DNA from: Hymenobacter rubripertinctus
Lineage (GTDB): Bacteria; Bacteroidota; Bacteroidia; Cytophagales; Hymenobacteraceae
DNA: 61,967 nt
Assembly (NCBI RefSeq): GCF_003583925.1
Contig: NZ_QYCN01000029.1
Coordinates: 36,706-98,672 of the forward strand
Direction of reading: 5' to 3'
Position numbers and translations under genes: made by a program. Below, in pieces: positions 17,547 to 26,610 of this stretch. The notes under the pieces were generated by a model. That model searched no databases and was not told the DNA's origin. It saw only the letters and a list, made by a program, of their open reading frames with translations. Numbering within the stretch: the stretch's first letter is position 1; each line of letters begins with the position of its first letter.

Positions 17547-18935
17547 TCAGTTGTACTTGCGGTACACCACTTTCAGCGGGCGGCCCTCCAGGTAGTTTTC
17601 CACGCCATTATCCAAGGCCAGGCGGTAGATGGCCAGCACCTCGTGCAGGCTGTCCACGGTCTGGTCGATAAGGCTGTCGGTCATGGAGTAGTTGGTGATG
17701 AAGGACGGGCAGAGCAGGCCGCGCCGGGTGGTTTCCTGGAGAAACAGGGCCCGGAGCGCCTGGGAGGGCTGCCCCTGCTGGTCGCGGGTGGCGTAGGTGA
17801 GGCAGCAGGGCCGGCCCAGCAGCTGCACGTAGGGCTCCAGCTGGTGGCCGGCAATGGCCTGGTTGACGCCCAGCGCCAGCCGCGCGCCCAGCGCGTGCAA
17901 ACGCTCCGTCACGGGTTCCTGCTGATACACCTGCATCACGGCGCGGGCGGCAGCCAGGGCGTGGGTTTCGGCTCCGTAGGTGGTCGAGAGCAGGAACACC
18001 CGCTGCCGGGCATGATCGAGGCCACCGAGTTCCATCAGCTCGCGGCGGCCGGCCAGGGCGGCCACGCTGAAGCCGTTGGCCAGGGCCTTGCCAAAGGTAG
18101 AGAGGTCGGGCTGCACGCCGTGGCAGTGCTGGGCCCCGCGCCGGTGCCAGCGGAAACCGGTAATGATTTCGTCGAAGATGAGCACTACCCCTTCGCGGCG
18201 GCACAGGGCCTGCACGCCGGCCAGGTAGCCGGGGGCGGGCGGCTGGTCTTTTTCCACTTCCAGAATCACGGCCGCCACCTGTCCCGGGTGGGCAGCCAGC
18301 AGCGCTTCCAGCCCCGGCAAATCGTTGTAGCGAAACGAACGGCTCAGGTCCCGGATGGCCTGCGGAATACCCGCATCAAGGGGCGTGGTGCCCATAAACC
18401 AGTCATCGACCGAGAAAAACGGGTGGTCCTGGCACACGGCTACCAGGTCGCGGCCGGTGTAGGCGCGGGCCAGCTTGAGGGCAGCACTGGTGACATCGGA
18501 GCCGTTTTTGGCAAACTTCACCATGTCGCCGGCCCCGGTGCAGGCCAGGAACTCCTCGGCCGTTTCCAGCTCCAGCAGGGCCGGCCGCCCGAAGTTGGCC
18601 CCCAGTTCCAGCTGGCGCCGGGCGGCCCGCACCACCGGCGCGTAGGCGTGGCCCAGCGTGACGGAACGCAACCCGGCCCCGAACTCCACGAACTGGTTGC
18701 CATCCACATCCCAAACGTGCGCCCCCTGCCCCCGCACGATGTAGGGAGCCATGAACTCGGGGAACTGGTCGTCGCCCTTGGCATAGGTGTGCGCCCCGCC
18801 CGGAATGGCGCGGTTGAAGCGGCTTTTCAGGGCGTTGGCGCGCGTGAAGTCGCGGGGTTGGTGGGCAAATGAAGCCGCAGCGGCAATTGGTGCTTCGGGA
18901 GCAGTACCCGGCAGAACGGCGAGATAGTCAGACAT
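17547..18935 (-). CDS. Class III aminotransferase (glutamate-1-semialdehyde aminomutase-like)
   Basis: 462 aa, PLP enzyme. IPGGAHTYAKGDDQFP (about 44-59), the PLP-phosphate region AKNGSDVTSAALKLAR, the PLP-ring aspartate in LIFDEIITGFRWH and the Schiff-base lysine in STFGKALANGFSVAAL are visible. Fold-type I, closest in pattern to HemL-like subgroup enzymes, but its location in a sugar-nucleotide cassette argues against a haem role. Relatives in O-antigen loci are annotated as aminotransferases of unknown substrate. Last gene of the - strand cassette. Confidence 0.85.
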   Translation of the reverse strand: MSDYLAVLPGTAPEAPIAAAASFAHQPRDFTRANALKSRFNRAIPGGAHTYAKGDDQFPEFMAPYIVRGQGAHVWDVDGNQFVEFGAGLRSVTLGHAYAPVVRAARRQLELGANFGRPALLELETAEEFLACTGAGDMVKFAKNGSDVTSAALKLARAYTGRDLVAVCQDHPFFSVDDWFMGTTPLDAGIPQAIRDLSRSFRYNDLPGLEALLAAHPGQVAAVILEVEKDQPPAPGYLAGVQALCRREGVVLIFDEIITGFRWHRRGAQHCHGVQPDLSTFGKALANGFSVAALAGRRELMELGGLDHARQRVFLLSTTYGAETHALAAARAVMQVYQQEPVTERLHALGARLALGVNQAIAGHQLEPYVQLLGRPCCLTYATRDQQGQPSQALRALFLQETTRRGLLCPSFITNYSMTDSLIDQTVDSLHEVLAIYRLALDNGVENYLEGRPLKVVYRKYN

Positions 18936-18979
18936 GAAGGCGGCTTCTAAGAGGAGAGTAAGGCTTCTTCATCCATTGA

Positions 18980-20311
18980 TTACCCACCCGCTGCCACCGC
19001 CGCCAGCAGCCCGGCGGCTTCCAGGGCGTGCGCGGCGCGGTGCAGCAGCGGCAGCGGCAGGTTGGCTTGGGCGGCCACCGCCAGCAGGCTGGCCGAGCCG
19101 TCGGAGAGGTTGAGCAGCCAGAGCAGGGCCATCTGCCAGTCGGCCCCCTCCTGGCCGCCGCCCACGCCCTTGTACAGCCCGCGCCGGCCCAGCTGGGGCT
19201 CGCCGAAGGGGCTCAGGTTGCGGTAGATGCGGTTATGTTCGAGGGCGGCGCACACGGCCTGCACCAGCGCCAGGCTGCCGGCCAGCTCGGCCGGGCGCAC
19301 AAAATCGGGTGTGTCGGCGGAGGTGTGGTACTCCGGGAATTCGCCGAAGGGCGTGCGCGAGAGGCAGCCCACCGGCAGGTTGAAGCCTGGCGAGCCGTAC
19401 TGGCGCTCATCGTAGCCGTAGGGCAGCCAGGGGCGCACCTCGTGGGGCGGGCCGGCATCGCGCAGCACCAGGGCCACGGCCTGGTCGATTTCGGCGGTGC
19501 GGCGGCGGCTTTGCTTGTAGGTGAACTGGCCGGGGCCGCCCAGCAACGTGAGCACCAGCCCGTGCCGGATGCGGGCCACGGCCGCCGGGTTGCGGCTCAG
19601 CCACACGATGGAGCCAATGGTACCCGGCCCGAACACGAACCGGTAGGTGTAGCGGCGCGGTTCGCGGGCCAGCCACCGCGCCAGGCCCACGGCCACCACC
19701 AGCCCCGAAAGGTTGTCGTTGGCCAGCGAGGGGTGGCAGCAGTGGCAGGACAGCAGCACCTCTTCTTCGGTCGCGCCCGGCAGCACCAGCTCGCCGTAGG
19801 TCAGGGAGCCGGCCTCGTCCAGGGTGCTGTCGATGCCAATTTCGTAGTGTTCGTCGAGGAGCTGCTCGCGCTGGCGGTGGCTGAGGCAGAAGCCCCAGTT
19901 GGGCTGGTAGTAGCTGGTGCGGTACGGAATCAGGTCGGGCTGGTCGGGCAGCGAAAACAGGTGCTCCTCCAGTTCCTGGCGCGTTACCCAGCCATGCTTG
20001 GGCTGGCTGTATTGCAGCACGTGCAGGTTGTGGGCCCGAAAATCGATGACCCGCTCCCCGGCCGCGTTCTTCACCCACGCATCCCGGATGTTCCACTCGA
20101 CGGGCACCGTCCAGTCGAGGGCCGGCGTGCCGCTGGGCACCTCGTGCACCACCAGCGCGGGCAGGTACTCGCCCACCACGGCCAGCGTCTGGCGCACTCC
20201 GTCGCCGGTAATGCTGCGGCAGATGGGGTAGAGCCGCGCCAGCAGGGCGTGCATTTCCTCCCCGGTCAGGGCCGTAGCGGAGGCAGCGGAAGAAGGGGCG
20301 GTAACAGGCAC
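18980..20311 (-). CDS. DUF4910 aminopeptidase-like protein
   Basis: 443 aa. Matches the DUF4910 family, an M28-like di-zinc fold with a winged-helix C-terminus. Conserved pieces are YPICRSITGDGVRQTL (about 31-46), the metal-site segment LLSCHCCHPSLANDNLSG (about 188-205), FGPGTIGSIVWLS and FPEYHTSADTPDF (about 325-337). The last 80 residues form a helical winged-helix-like domain. These proteins recur in polysaccharide loci, and their true reaction (possibly amide hydrolysis or transfer on a sugar) is not established to my knowledge. Next to a PIG-L deacetylase and an aminotransferase, which suggests action on an N-acyl group. Confidence 0.8.
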   Translation of the reverse strand: MPVTAPSSAASATALTGEEMHALLARLYPICRSITGDGVRQTLAVVGEYLPALVVHEVPSGTPALDWTVPVEWNIRDAWVKNAAGERVIDFRAHNLHVLQYSQPKHGWVTRQELEEHLFSLPDQPDLIPYRTSYYQPNWGFCLSHRQREQLLDEHYEIGIDSTLDEAGSLTYGELVLPGATEEEVLLSCHCCHPSLANDNLSGLVVAVGLARWLAREPRRYTYRFVFGPGTIGSIVWLSRNPAAVARIRHGLVLTLLGGPGQFTYKQSRRRTAEIDQAVALVLRDAGPPHEVRPWLPYGYDERQYGSPGFNLPVGCLSRTPFGEFPEYHTSADTPDFVRPAELAGSLALVQAVCAALEHNRIYRNLSPFGEPQLGRRGLYKGVGGGQEGADWQMALLWLLNLSDGSASLLAVAAQANLPLPLLHRAAHALEAAGLLAAVAAGG

Positions 20312-20321
20312 GGGGGAGGTG

Positions 20322-20425
20322 GAATGAGTGACTCGGTGGATGAGTGGATGGGTGGATGAGTAGATGGGTGGATGAGTAGATGGGTAGAGTGCCTATCGAC
20401 CACCCACTCAGCGAGTCACTCATTC
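20322..20425. repeat. Inverted 13-mers enclosing a 16-bp triplicate
   Basis: GAATGAGTGACTC (20322-20334) is the exact reverse complement of GAGTCACTCATTC (20413-20425). Between them are three copies of a 16-mer (GGATGAGTAGATGGGT, first copy with one change) at 20338-20385. It fills the gap between the DUF4910 and PIG-L genes. A related 13-mer pair is found at 26611-26742. Confidence 0.9.
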
Positions 20426-20431
20426 ACCGCA

Positions 20432-21076
20432 TCACCCCAGCAAAACCTTGCGCAGATGGAAGGCTTCGGCGTAGCGGGTGGCGCTCTGAATGCCGCGCAG
20501 GCGCGGCAAAGCCCGGAACGTTTCGTCGTCGTACCAGTGCTTGCCGGCCTGGGTTGGGAAGGCAGTTTGCAGCAGACGCAGCTTCTCGGCCAGTACCTCG
20601 GCGGGCAAGTCCACGAAGGCGGCCGGGTTGCCCAGGTCGCCGTCATACTTTGGAATTTCATATTCCAGAATCAGGTGATTCCGGAAGGTGTTCCAGGTCA
20701 GCTCCGACACCAAGCGGTGGTCCTGGTGCAGGTCGTGCTGGTAGTGGGTAAGAATCAGGTTCGGTTCGAATTGCTTAAGCTGCTCGTAGTGCTGCCTGAT
20801 GACGGCCCGCTCAGCCGCTAAAGAACCGTCGGCGAAGCGGTGTACCGTTACGGTGGCTTCTACCGGGCCGGGCGCGGCGGCCAGAAACAGGGCCGCGCTG
20901 GCCGCCGCTTCCCGGGCCCGCTCCTCGGTGGCGGCCCACACCACCCAGTGCACCGCCGCCACCCGGCCTTCCCGCAGCCAGCGCAGCAGCGTGCCCCCCG
21001 CCCCTATTTCAATGTCGTCGGCGTGGGCGCCCAGGCACAGCAGGCGCAGGCCGGCGGCCGGCACCAGGGCTAGCAT
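20432..21076 (-). CDS. PIG-L family N-deacetylase
   Basis: 214 aa. Zinc-dependent deacetylase that usually removes an acetyl group from an N-acetyl sugar or related conjugate. The start at 21076 is used because the protein then begins with the family's N-terminal strand and reaches LCLGAHADDIEIGAGGT, whose AHADD (H18, D20, D21) is the zinc/catalytic motif. The downstream HYQHDLHQDHRLV (about 110-122) supplies the other metal histidine. Overlaps the upstream nucleotidyltransferase gene by seven bases, so the two are likely co-translated. Confidence 0.88.
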   Translation of the reverse strand: MLALVPAAGLRLLCLGAHADDIEIGAGGTLLRWLREGRVAAVHWVVWAATEERAREAAASAALFLAAAPGPVEATVTVHRFADGSLAAERAVIRQHYEQLKQFEPNLILTHYQHDLHQDHRLVSELTWNTFRNHLILEYEIPKYDGDLGNPAAFVDLPAEVLAEKLRLLQTAFPTQAGKHWYDDETFRALPRLRGIQSATRYAEAFHLRKVLLG

Positions 21077-21885
21077 GGCACCGCCCCCCCAACCACGCGT
21101 GGTGCCAGCGGCTTGCGCCACACTTCCCAGGGAACATCGCCGCCGTTGCAGAGTTCGTCGAGCTGCTGCTTGTCCTTGAACGTATCCATGGCCGCCCAGA
21201 AGCCGGTGTGCCGGTGCGCCCGCAGCCGGTTGGCCGCAATAAGCCGCTGAAACGGGTTTTCCACCAGCTCCTCGCCGGGCTGGAGGTAGTCGAATATTTC
21301 GGTCCGAAACGCGAAGTAGCCCGCATTGATCCACAAGCCTGATTGGGCAATGGGGCTGATGTACTCCACGTGGTCGTCATCGGTCAGCGACACAATATGA
21401 AAGCTATGCGGGGGCTGGTAGGCCAGAAAGCTTCCCACCGCCGCCGAGGCCGTAAAATCCGCCAGCATGGCCGGCAGGTCCAGGTCGGTCAGGCCGTCGG
21501 CGTAGTTGGCCAGAAACATCTCCTCGCCTTCCAAAAACGGGCGCACGGCCGCCAGCCGCTCCCCGATGTTGCTGTGCAGGCCGGTATCGACAAAGGTGAT
21601 GTTCCAGTCGTCAATATCGGAGCTCAGCAGTTTCACCTGCCGGCCACCCTTCGAGAACACGAAGTCGTTGGAGAGGCACTCGTTGTAATTCATGAAATAT
21701 TGCTTCACCGAATCGGCCTTGTAGCCCAGGCACAGGATAAAATCCTTGTGGCCATAGTGGGCATAGTAGCGCATAATATGCCACAGCAGTGGGCGGTAGC
21801 CCAGCGGCACCATGGGTTTGGGAATGGCTTCGGAGTATTCGCGCAGGCGCATGCCTTGTCCGCCACAGAATAGAACTACTTTCAT
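21070..21885 (-). CDS. Sugar-1-phosphate nucleotidyltransferase, RfbF-like (second copy)
   Basis: 271 aa from the ATG at 21885 (MKVVLFCGGQGMRLREYSEAIPKPM). The nucleotide-binding loop GGQGMR (8-13), Lys23 in IPKPM and the LANYADGLTD segment (about 123-132, metal-site Asp) mark a glucose-1-phosphate cytidylyltransferase-type enzyme. It resembles the RfbF at 26760-27653 (shared WHIM-YYAHYGHKDFILCLGYKA pattern) but replaces GTR with GMR and has a divergent middle. Two such enzymes in one cassette may activate two sugars or use different nucleotides. Confidence 0.8.
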   Translation of the reverse strand: MKVVLFCGGQGMRLREYSEAIPKPMVPLGYRPLLWHIMRYYAHYGHKDFILCLGYKADSVKQYFMNYNECLSNDFVFSKGGRQVKLLSSDIDDWNITFVDTGLHSNIGERLAAVRPFLEGEEMFLANYADGLTDLDLPAMLADFTASAAVGSFLAYQPPHSFHIVSLTDDDHVEYISPIAQSGLWINAGYFAFRTEIFDYLQPGEELVENPFQRLIAANRLRAHRHTGFWAAMDTFKDKQQLDELCNGGDVPWEVWRKPLAPRVVGGAVPC

Positions 21886-21993
21886 CTGGCTGATTGGTTT
21901 GGGAGAGAGAGAAAGGCGCGCAGGCACCCGGGAGAACCAGCTAAACGACTTGCCTTGGTGAAATCTGCTTCATACGCTACTGCTTTTTAGTGG

Positions 21994-23322
21994 TCAGGCA
22001 TACACCTGCACCTCCGGAATGGGCACCACGAAGCGGCCGCCCCAGTTGCGGATATCTTCCATCTGCTCCATGATTTCCTCGCGCAGATTCCAGGGCAGAA
22101 TCAGCACGTAGTCGGGCCGGGTTTCGCGGATGCGGTCGGGGTGGCAGATGGGAATGCGGGTGCCGGGCAGGAAATTCCCCTGCTTGTGGGGGCTCACATC
22201 GACGGTATATTCCAGAAAATCGGTGCGGATGCCGCAGTAGTTGAGCAGGGTGTTGCCCTTGCCCGGCGCGCCGTAGCCGACCACCGTTTTGCCGGCCCGG
22301 CGGGCTTCAATCAGGAATTCGAGCAGCTTGCGCTTGGTTTCCTTGGCCTTCTCCCCAAAGTCGGCGTAACAGGCCAGGTCGGTGACGCCGGCGGCCAGCT
22401 CCCGCGTGCGCAGCCCGGCTACCTGGGGGCTCACCGGATGCGTACTATTGGCTGAGTGACGGGCAAAGATGCGCAGTGAGCCGCCGTGGGTGCTCAGCTC
22501 TTCCACGTCAAACAGCGTGAGGCCGTGGTGGGCGAAGATGCGCTCCACAGTATAAAACGAGAGGTAGCTGAAATGCTCGTGGTAGATAGTGTCAAACTGG
22601 TTGCCCTCCATCAGGCGCAGCAGGTGCGGAAACTCCATCGTGATTACGCCCCCGGGCTTAAGCAAAATCCGCATCCCCGCCACAAAATCGTTGATGTCGG
22701 GCACGTGGGCCAGCACGTTGTTGCCCAGCAGCAAATCGGCCTGCCCACTGAGGGCGGCCACGTAATGGGCCGTTTCCTGCCCAAAAAAGCGCACTAGCGT
22801 GTTGATGCCCTTGGCCTGGGCATGGCCGGCCACGTTGGCCGCCGGCTCAATGCCAAGCACCGGAATTTCCTTCTCCACGAAGTACTGCAACAGATAGCCG
22901 TCATTAGATGCTACTTCCACCACCAGGCTGTCTTTGGTGAGCCCGAACCGCGCGGCGGCCATATCGGTGTAACGCTGGGCGTGGCGCAGCCAGGAGGGCG
23001 AGTAGGACGAGAAGTAGGCATAGTCGTTCTGGAAAATTTCCTCCGACGTGACAAACTCGTCCAGCTGCACCAGAAAGCAGCTCCGGCACACGCGGGCATG
23101 GAGCGGGTAGAATGCTTCGGCCCGGTTGAACTCGTGGGGCCGCACGTGGTCCTGGCACAAGGGCGAGGTGCCCAGGTTGACGAAGGTGAAATCGAGGGCC
23201 GAACCACAGAACCGGCACGGACTAGCCGGCGGCTCCACCGGCGCGGAGCGGGGGTCAGAGGGGACGTCAACTGGCGTTAGGGCGATAACGGGCGGCAACA
23301 ATGGCAGCAATTCCATGGCCAA
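21994..23322 (-). CDS. SAM-dependent sugar C-methyltransferase
   Basis: 442 aa with three parts. An N-terminal zinc-binding domain has CRFCGSAL (about 36-43) and CRSCFLVQLDEF (about 76). The SAM-binding core has VVEVASNDGYLLQYF (about 123-137) and EFPHLLRLMEGNQFDTIYHEHFSYLSF. A C-terminal domain contains GYGAPGKGNTLLNYCGI (about 346-362). This is the architecture of NDP-4-keto-6-deoxyhexose C-methyltransferases (TylC3/EvaC type), which add a branch methyl at C3. It strongly suggests a C-branched sugar. A nearby second ATG two codons in is also possible. Confidence 0.9.
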   Translation of the reverse strand: MAMELLPLLPPVIALTPVDVPSDPRSAPVEPPASPCRFCGSALDFTFVNLGTSPLCQDHVRPHEFNRAEAFYPLHARVCRSCFLVQLDEFVTSEEIFQNDYAYFSSYSPSWLRHAQRYTDMAAARFGLTKDSLVVEVASNDGYLLQYFVEKEIPVLGIEPAANVAGHAQAKGINTLVRFFGQETAHYVAALSGQADLLLGNNVLAHVPDINDFVAGMRILLKPGGVITMEFPHLLRLMEGNQFDTIYHEHFSYLSFYTVERIFAHHGLTLFDVEELSTHGGSLRIFARHSANSTHPVSPQVAGLRTRELAAGVTDLACYADFGEKAKETKRKLLEFLIEARRAGKTVVGYGAPGKGNTLLNYCGIRTDFLEYTVDVSPHKQGNFLPGTRIPICHPDRIRETRPDYVLILPWNLREEIMEQMEDIRNWGGRFVVPIPEVQVYA

Positions 23323-23406
23323 TGCGAGGTAGGGGAGGTGAGAGAAGAGCGGTGGAGCAGACGGGAAGTAGAGCGGGGCGAAGCGGCGGAGTTGCCGGGG
23401 AGCGAA

Positions 23407-24747
23407 TCAGACGACCGACTCCGAAACCGATTGGTCTTTGGGGACAGGAGTCGAACCGAAATAGCGGGCTTGCTCCCGGCGGAGCTGGTCGATGAGCCGG
23501 CCCTCGGGCAGCAGCACGTCATCGTAGGTGAGCACTTGGTCCGGGGGCACGTCGTGGCGCAGCATGCAGCCTTCGGCCACGCCCAGGGGCAGCAGGTTTT
23601 CGTGGCGCGCGACGTCGGCGTTTTCGGCCAGGCCGTAGGTGTGGTAGTGGCCGATGCCATCGAGCACCTGCCCGGCGTGCAGCGCAATTTTGGCGGCCGT
23701 CACCACTTCCACGCACATGGGGCCGGCGGGGGCCAGGGCGGCATCCTGAAACAGCACGGCCCGGGCCACGGTAGTTGGCGTTTCGAAGTGGCAGAGGTGG
23801 TAGGGCGTGTAGAAACAGTACAGCGGCCCGGGTCCCAGCTTATAGAGCTTGAGGTAGTGCTGCTGCACGGCATCATCAATAGTACCCAGCACGAATACCC
23901 CGGGGCCGGGCTCGGCCCCCACCACGTAATCCACGATGCCCGGGCCACCGCTGAGCAGCAGTTCCTGGGGGTACCACTCGGCCGCTTTGGTAATGGGCGT
24001 ACCGGGCGCCACAGTAGGCCCCAGCATCCCGCGGCGGGCCACCCGCATCCCCAGGGCATTGGCCGTTACGGCCTGCTCGAAGCTGATTTTACTGCCGTCG
24101 GCGAAGCTCGTGACCATACTCGGGTTCTGGCCCCACTGCCGGGCAAAGCCCTCCTGGGTGGTGGGATTTCGGTAGGGGTCGTGCAGGCCCTTGATATTAC
24201 CGCAGAGCACCGGCGTAATGCCCAGGCCCTTCACGAAGCGGGCCAGGTTGAGCGTTACGCCCGGCTGGTCGCCGTCGGACACGGTGTACACCACGCCGGC
24301 CTGGTCGGCGTACACTTTCAGAATGGGGCCTACCGTACCATCGAGCTCGGCGTTGAGCAGCACCACGTGCTTGGCGTGCCGGATAGCTTCGAGCACCACG
24401 TGCGCCCCGTGCTCCACGGCTCCGGTCACCTCAATAATGGCGTCGATGCCCACGGCCCGGCTCAGCAGCAGCGCGTCGTCGGTGATGGCGGGGCGGCCCT
24501 GGGCCAGGCAGGCTTCGAGCTGGGACACGGAGGCCACTTCGGTTACATCCACCACGCCGGCTTCGGCATAGATGGCGCGGGCTTTTTCGGGAGTGCGGTT
24601 GGCAATGGCCACCAGCTCCATGCCGGGCACGTAGCAGCAAATCTGGCGGGCCACGCCCCGGGCCATAAAGCCCGCCCCCACCAGGCCCACCCGAATCGGG
24701 CGACCTTCGCGCTGGCGTTTTTGCAGGGCAGTATCAACGATGAGCAT
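23407..24747 (-). CDS. SAF-domain NAD(P)-dependent oxidoreductase (homoserine dehydrogenase-like)
   Basis: 446 aa. N-terminal Rossmann domain with IRVGLVGAGFMARGVARQI (about 18-36), IEVTGAVEHGAHVVLEAI (about 109) and VSDGDQPGVTLNLARFVK. The C-terminal half includes the SAF-like segment NADVARHENLLPLGVAEGC. Proteins with this layout are common in LPS/capsule clusters but their substrate is not known to me. In this cassette it may oxidise or reduce a sugar or a side-chain carbon. Transcribed with its neighbours; the next gene upstream (rfbC) is separated by a repeat-rich 148-base gap. Confidence 0.78.
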   Translation of the reverse strand: MLIVDTALQKRQREGRPIRVGLVGAGFMARGVARQICCYVPGMELVAIANRTPEKARAIYAEAGVVDVTEVASVSQLEACLAQGRPAITDDALLLSRAVGIDAIIEVTGAVEHGAHVVLEAIRHAKHVVLLNAELDGTVGPILKVYADQAGVVYTVSDGDQPGVTLNLARFVKGLGITPVLCGNIKGLHDPYRNPTTQEGFARQWGQNPSMVTSFADGSKISFEQAVTANALGMRVARRGMLGPTVAPGTPITKAAEWYPQELLLSGGPGIVDYVVGAEPGPGVFVLGTIDDAVQQHYLKLYKLGPGPLYCFYTPYHLCHFETPTTVARAVLFQDAALAPAGPMCVEVVTAAKIALHAGQVLDGIGHYHTYGLAENADVARHENLLPLGVAEGCMLRHDVPPDQVLTYDDVLLPEGRLIDQLRREQARYFGSTPVPKDQSVSESVV

Positions 24748-24757
24748 GGGTTTTTGG

Positions 24758-24912
24758 AATTATGAATTACGAATTATGAATTATGAATTGGGCCGTTCAT
24801 ACAACGCGGCGGCGCATTCATAGTCATAGCTCACAACCCGTTAGGAGAAGCTTTCAGAAAAGTGCATTCATAATTCATAATTCATAATTCATAATTCATA
24901 ATTCATAATTCA
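24758..24912. repeat. ATTCATA-type tandem/inverted repeats flanking an intergenic spacer
   Basis: On the left (24758-24790) the sequence repeats GAATTATGAATTA; on the right (24867-24912) ATTCATA is repeated in tandem about six times. The two blocks are reverse complements of each other around a 76-base spacer. The right block runs into the 3' end of rfbC and encodes its last residues. Confidence 0.9.
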
Positions 24913-25453
24913 TTTCCGGTATTTTCAGCTCAAAATCGGGGTGGTGCTGGTCTTTTTCGGAGACGAGGACGGGCTCGAAGGGCCACTGGATGCCGATGGC
25001 GGAGTCGTTCCAGCGCAGGCCGCGCTCATGGCCCGGCGTGTACTTGGCCGACACCTGGTAGCAAACGTCGGTATGGTCCTGGAGCGTGATGAAGCCGTGG
25101 GCGAAGCGGCCGGGCACGAACAGCATCCGGAACGAGTCGGCGGTCAGCTCCACGCCCAGCCACTGCCCATAAGTCGGCGACTCCTCGCGCAGGTCCACAA
25201 TCACGTCGTAGATGGCGCCGCGGGTGCAGCGCACCAACTTGGTTTCCTCGTAGGGCGCGAGCTGGAAGTGCATCCCGCGCAGGGTACCGCGCAGCGGGTT
25301 CGACGAGACGTTGGCCTGCAGGGGCGGCATGAGAATGCCGTGGGCGGCAAATTCGTCTTCGCACCAGGAACGGGCAAAAAACCCGCGTTCATCAGCCATG
25401 CGGTCCACATCAATAATGAAGGCCCCGGGCAGTTCAGTTTCAGTGAAAATCAT
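24896..25453 (-). CDS. rfbC: dTDP-4-dehydrorhamnose 3,5-epimerase family protein
   Basis: 185 aa from the ATG at 25453 (MIFTETELPGAFIIDVD). Cupin-fold epimerase acting on NDP-4-keto-6-deoxyhexoses at C3 and/or C5. Family features: RGFFARSWCEDEF (about 24-36), NPLRGTLRGMHFQ (about 54-66, active-site His64), KLVRCTRGAIYDVIVDLR and GFITLQDHTDVCYQVS. Most members read RGLHYQ or RGMHYQ, so RGMHFQ is a mild change. The final residues and stop codon are encoded by a tandem repeat that continues into the gap. Whether it is a 3,5-epimerase or a single-position epimerase cannot be told. Confidence 0.88.
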   Translation of the reverse strand: MIFTETELPGAFIIDVDRMADERGFFARSWCEDEFAAHGILMPPLQANVSSNPLRGTLRGMHFQLAPYEETKLVRCTRGAIYDVIVDLREESPTYGQWLGVELTADSFRMLFVPGRFAHGFITLQDHTDVCYQVSAKYTPGHERGLRWNDSAIGIQWPFEPVLVSEKDQHHPDFELKIPEMNYEL

Positions 25454-25513
25454 ACGCGTAGGTGGTTGAATAGTGAGCACGGAGGGTACTGGCAGCCGCC
25501 GCAACGGCCTTGG

Positions 25514-26605
25514 TTACACGCCCACCGATTGGAGTACCTCGGCGCGCGCGGGTACCACCTGCCGCCAGCCCAGCTCGTCGGTCAGCTCCCGCGACTCGCG
25601 CAGGCTGGTGAGCACCCGCAGGCGCATCAGCTCGGAGGAGCGGAACGACCGGTCGCGGAAATTCATGGCCAGCAGGCCGTCGCGCAGCTCGTCGATGGTA
25701 TCGGCCAGGGTGCGGCGGGGCTGGTGGGCCGGGGCCAGTTCCCGGTAAAGGCTGAAATCGACGCGGTAGGAGCGTTTGTCGGGGGGGGCGGCGGCGTTCA
25801 GGCTCACCAGCGTGCCGGGCAGCGAGCCGGCCACGGCGTAGGCCAGTTCGCGCACCTGGTAGTTCCAGTGGTCGGAGCCGGTGTTCACGGCCAGGAAGGT
25901 GCCGCCCACCTCGGCCGGGCGGCCAATGGCCCACTCAATGGCACGGGCCATGTCCTGCACATGAATCAGGGGCCGCCAGGGGGTGCCGTCGCTCAGGATG
26001 CTGATTTCGCCGGCCGCCACGGCCCCGGCCACGAAGTCGTTGACCACCAGATCCAGCCGCAGCCGGTCGCTCCAGCCGCAGGCAGTGGCAAAGCGCAGGC
26101 AGGTGATGAGAAAGTCGTCGGACGCCAGCGGGCGCAGGTGCTGCTCACTCAGCACCTTGGAGCGGGCGTAGGCCGTGAGCGGGTTGAGCTGGGAGGTTTC
26201 GGTTTTGGCTCCCTCCCCCCCTTCCCCGTACATGCTGCACGAGGAGGCGAACACAAAGCTGCTCACCCCGGCCGCCTTGGCCCGGCGGGCCAGTTCCAGG
26301 GTAGCACGGTAGTTCACGGCCAGCGTCACGTCCTCGTAGGTCTGGCCCATGGGGTCGTTGCTGATGGCGGCCAGACTCACCACCGCGTCTACGCCGGCAA
26401 GCAGGCCGGCGGGCAGGTGGCGCACGTCGCCGAACAGCTGCCGGTCCAGGTACGACTCGGGCAGGCGGTGCGTTCCGGTGAGGCAGTGCGCGAAGTAGCC
26501 CATATCGAAGCCAATGAGCTCGGCGTGCGGAAACTGCTGGCGCAGGTGGCGTACCACGCCGGGGCCTACGTAGCCCATATTGCCAGTGATAAGAATGCGT
26601 TGCAT
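25514..26605 (-). CDS. NAD-dependent sugar epimerase/dehydratase (extended SDR)
   Basis: 363 aa from the ATG at 26605 (MQRILITGNMGYVGPGVVRHL); longer in-frame starts add a non-conserved extension encoded by the repeat-rich gap. Cofactor loop TGNMGYVG (7-14), SLAAISNDPMG (about 77-87), SSCSMYGEG and the catalytic pair Tyr146-Lys150 (YARSK) identify an extended SDR. In this position it most likely reduces or epimerises the 4-keto intermediate. Runs of eight G (25781-25788) and seven C (26215-26221) in + strand coordinates lie inside the gene. Confidence 0.85.
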   Translation of the reverse strand: MQRILITGNMGYVGPGVVRHLRQQFPHAELIGFDMGYFAHCLTGTHRLPESYLDRQLFGDVRHLPAGLLAGVDAVVSLAAISNDPMGQTYEDVTLAVNYRATLELARRAKAAGVSSFVFASSCSMYGEGGEGAKTETSQLNPLTAYARSKVLSEQHLRPLASDDFLITCLRFATACGWSDRLRLDLVVNDFVAGAVAAGEISILSDGTPWRPLIHVQDMARAIEWAIGRPAEVGGTFLAVNTGSDHWNYQVRELAYAVAGSLPGTLVSLNAAAPPDKRSYRVDFSLYRELAPAHQPRRTLADTIDELRDGLLAMNFRDRSFRSSELMRLRVLTSLRESRELTDELGWRQVVPARAEVLQSVGV

Positions 26606-26610
26606 AGGGT

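Noticed and set aside
20338..20385. Three 16-bp repeats considered as a CRISPR or iteron array
   Set aside because: Repeats are contiguous with no spacers and no cas or replication genes nearby.
25781..25788. G8 run in the SDR gene as a phase-variation site
   Set aside because: Eight G in a genome this GC-rich is weak evidence; the eleven-G tract at 14363 is far stronger.
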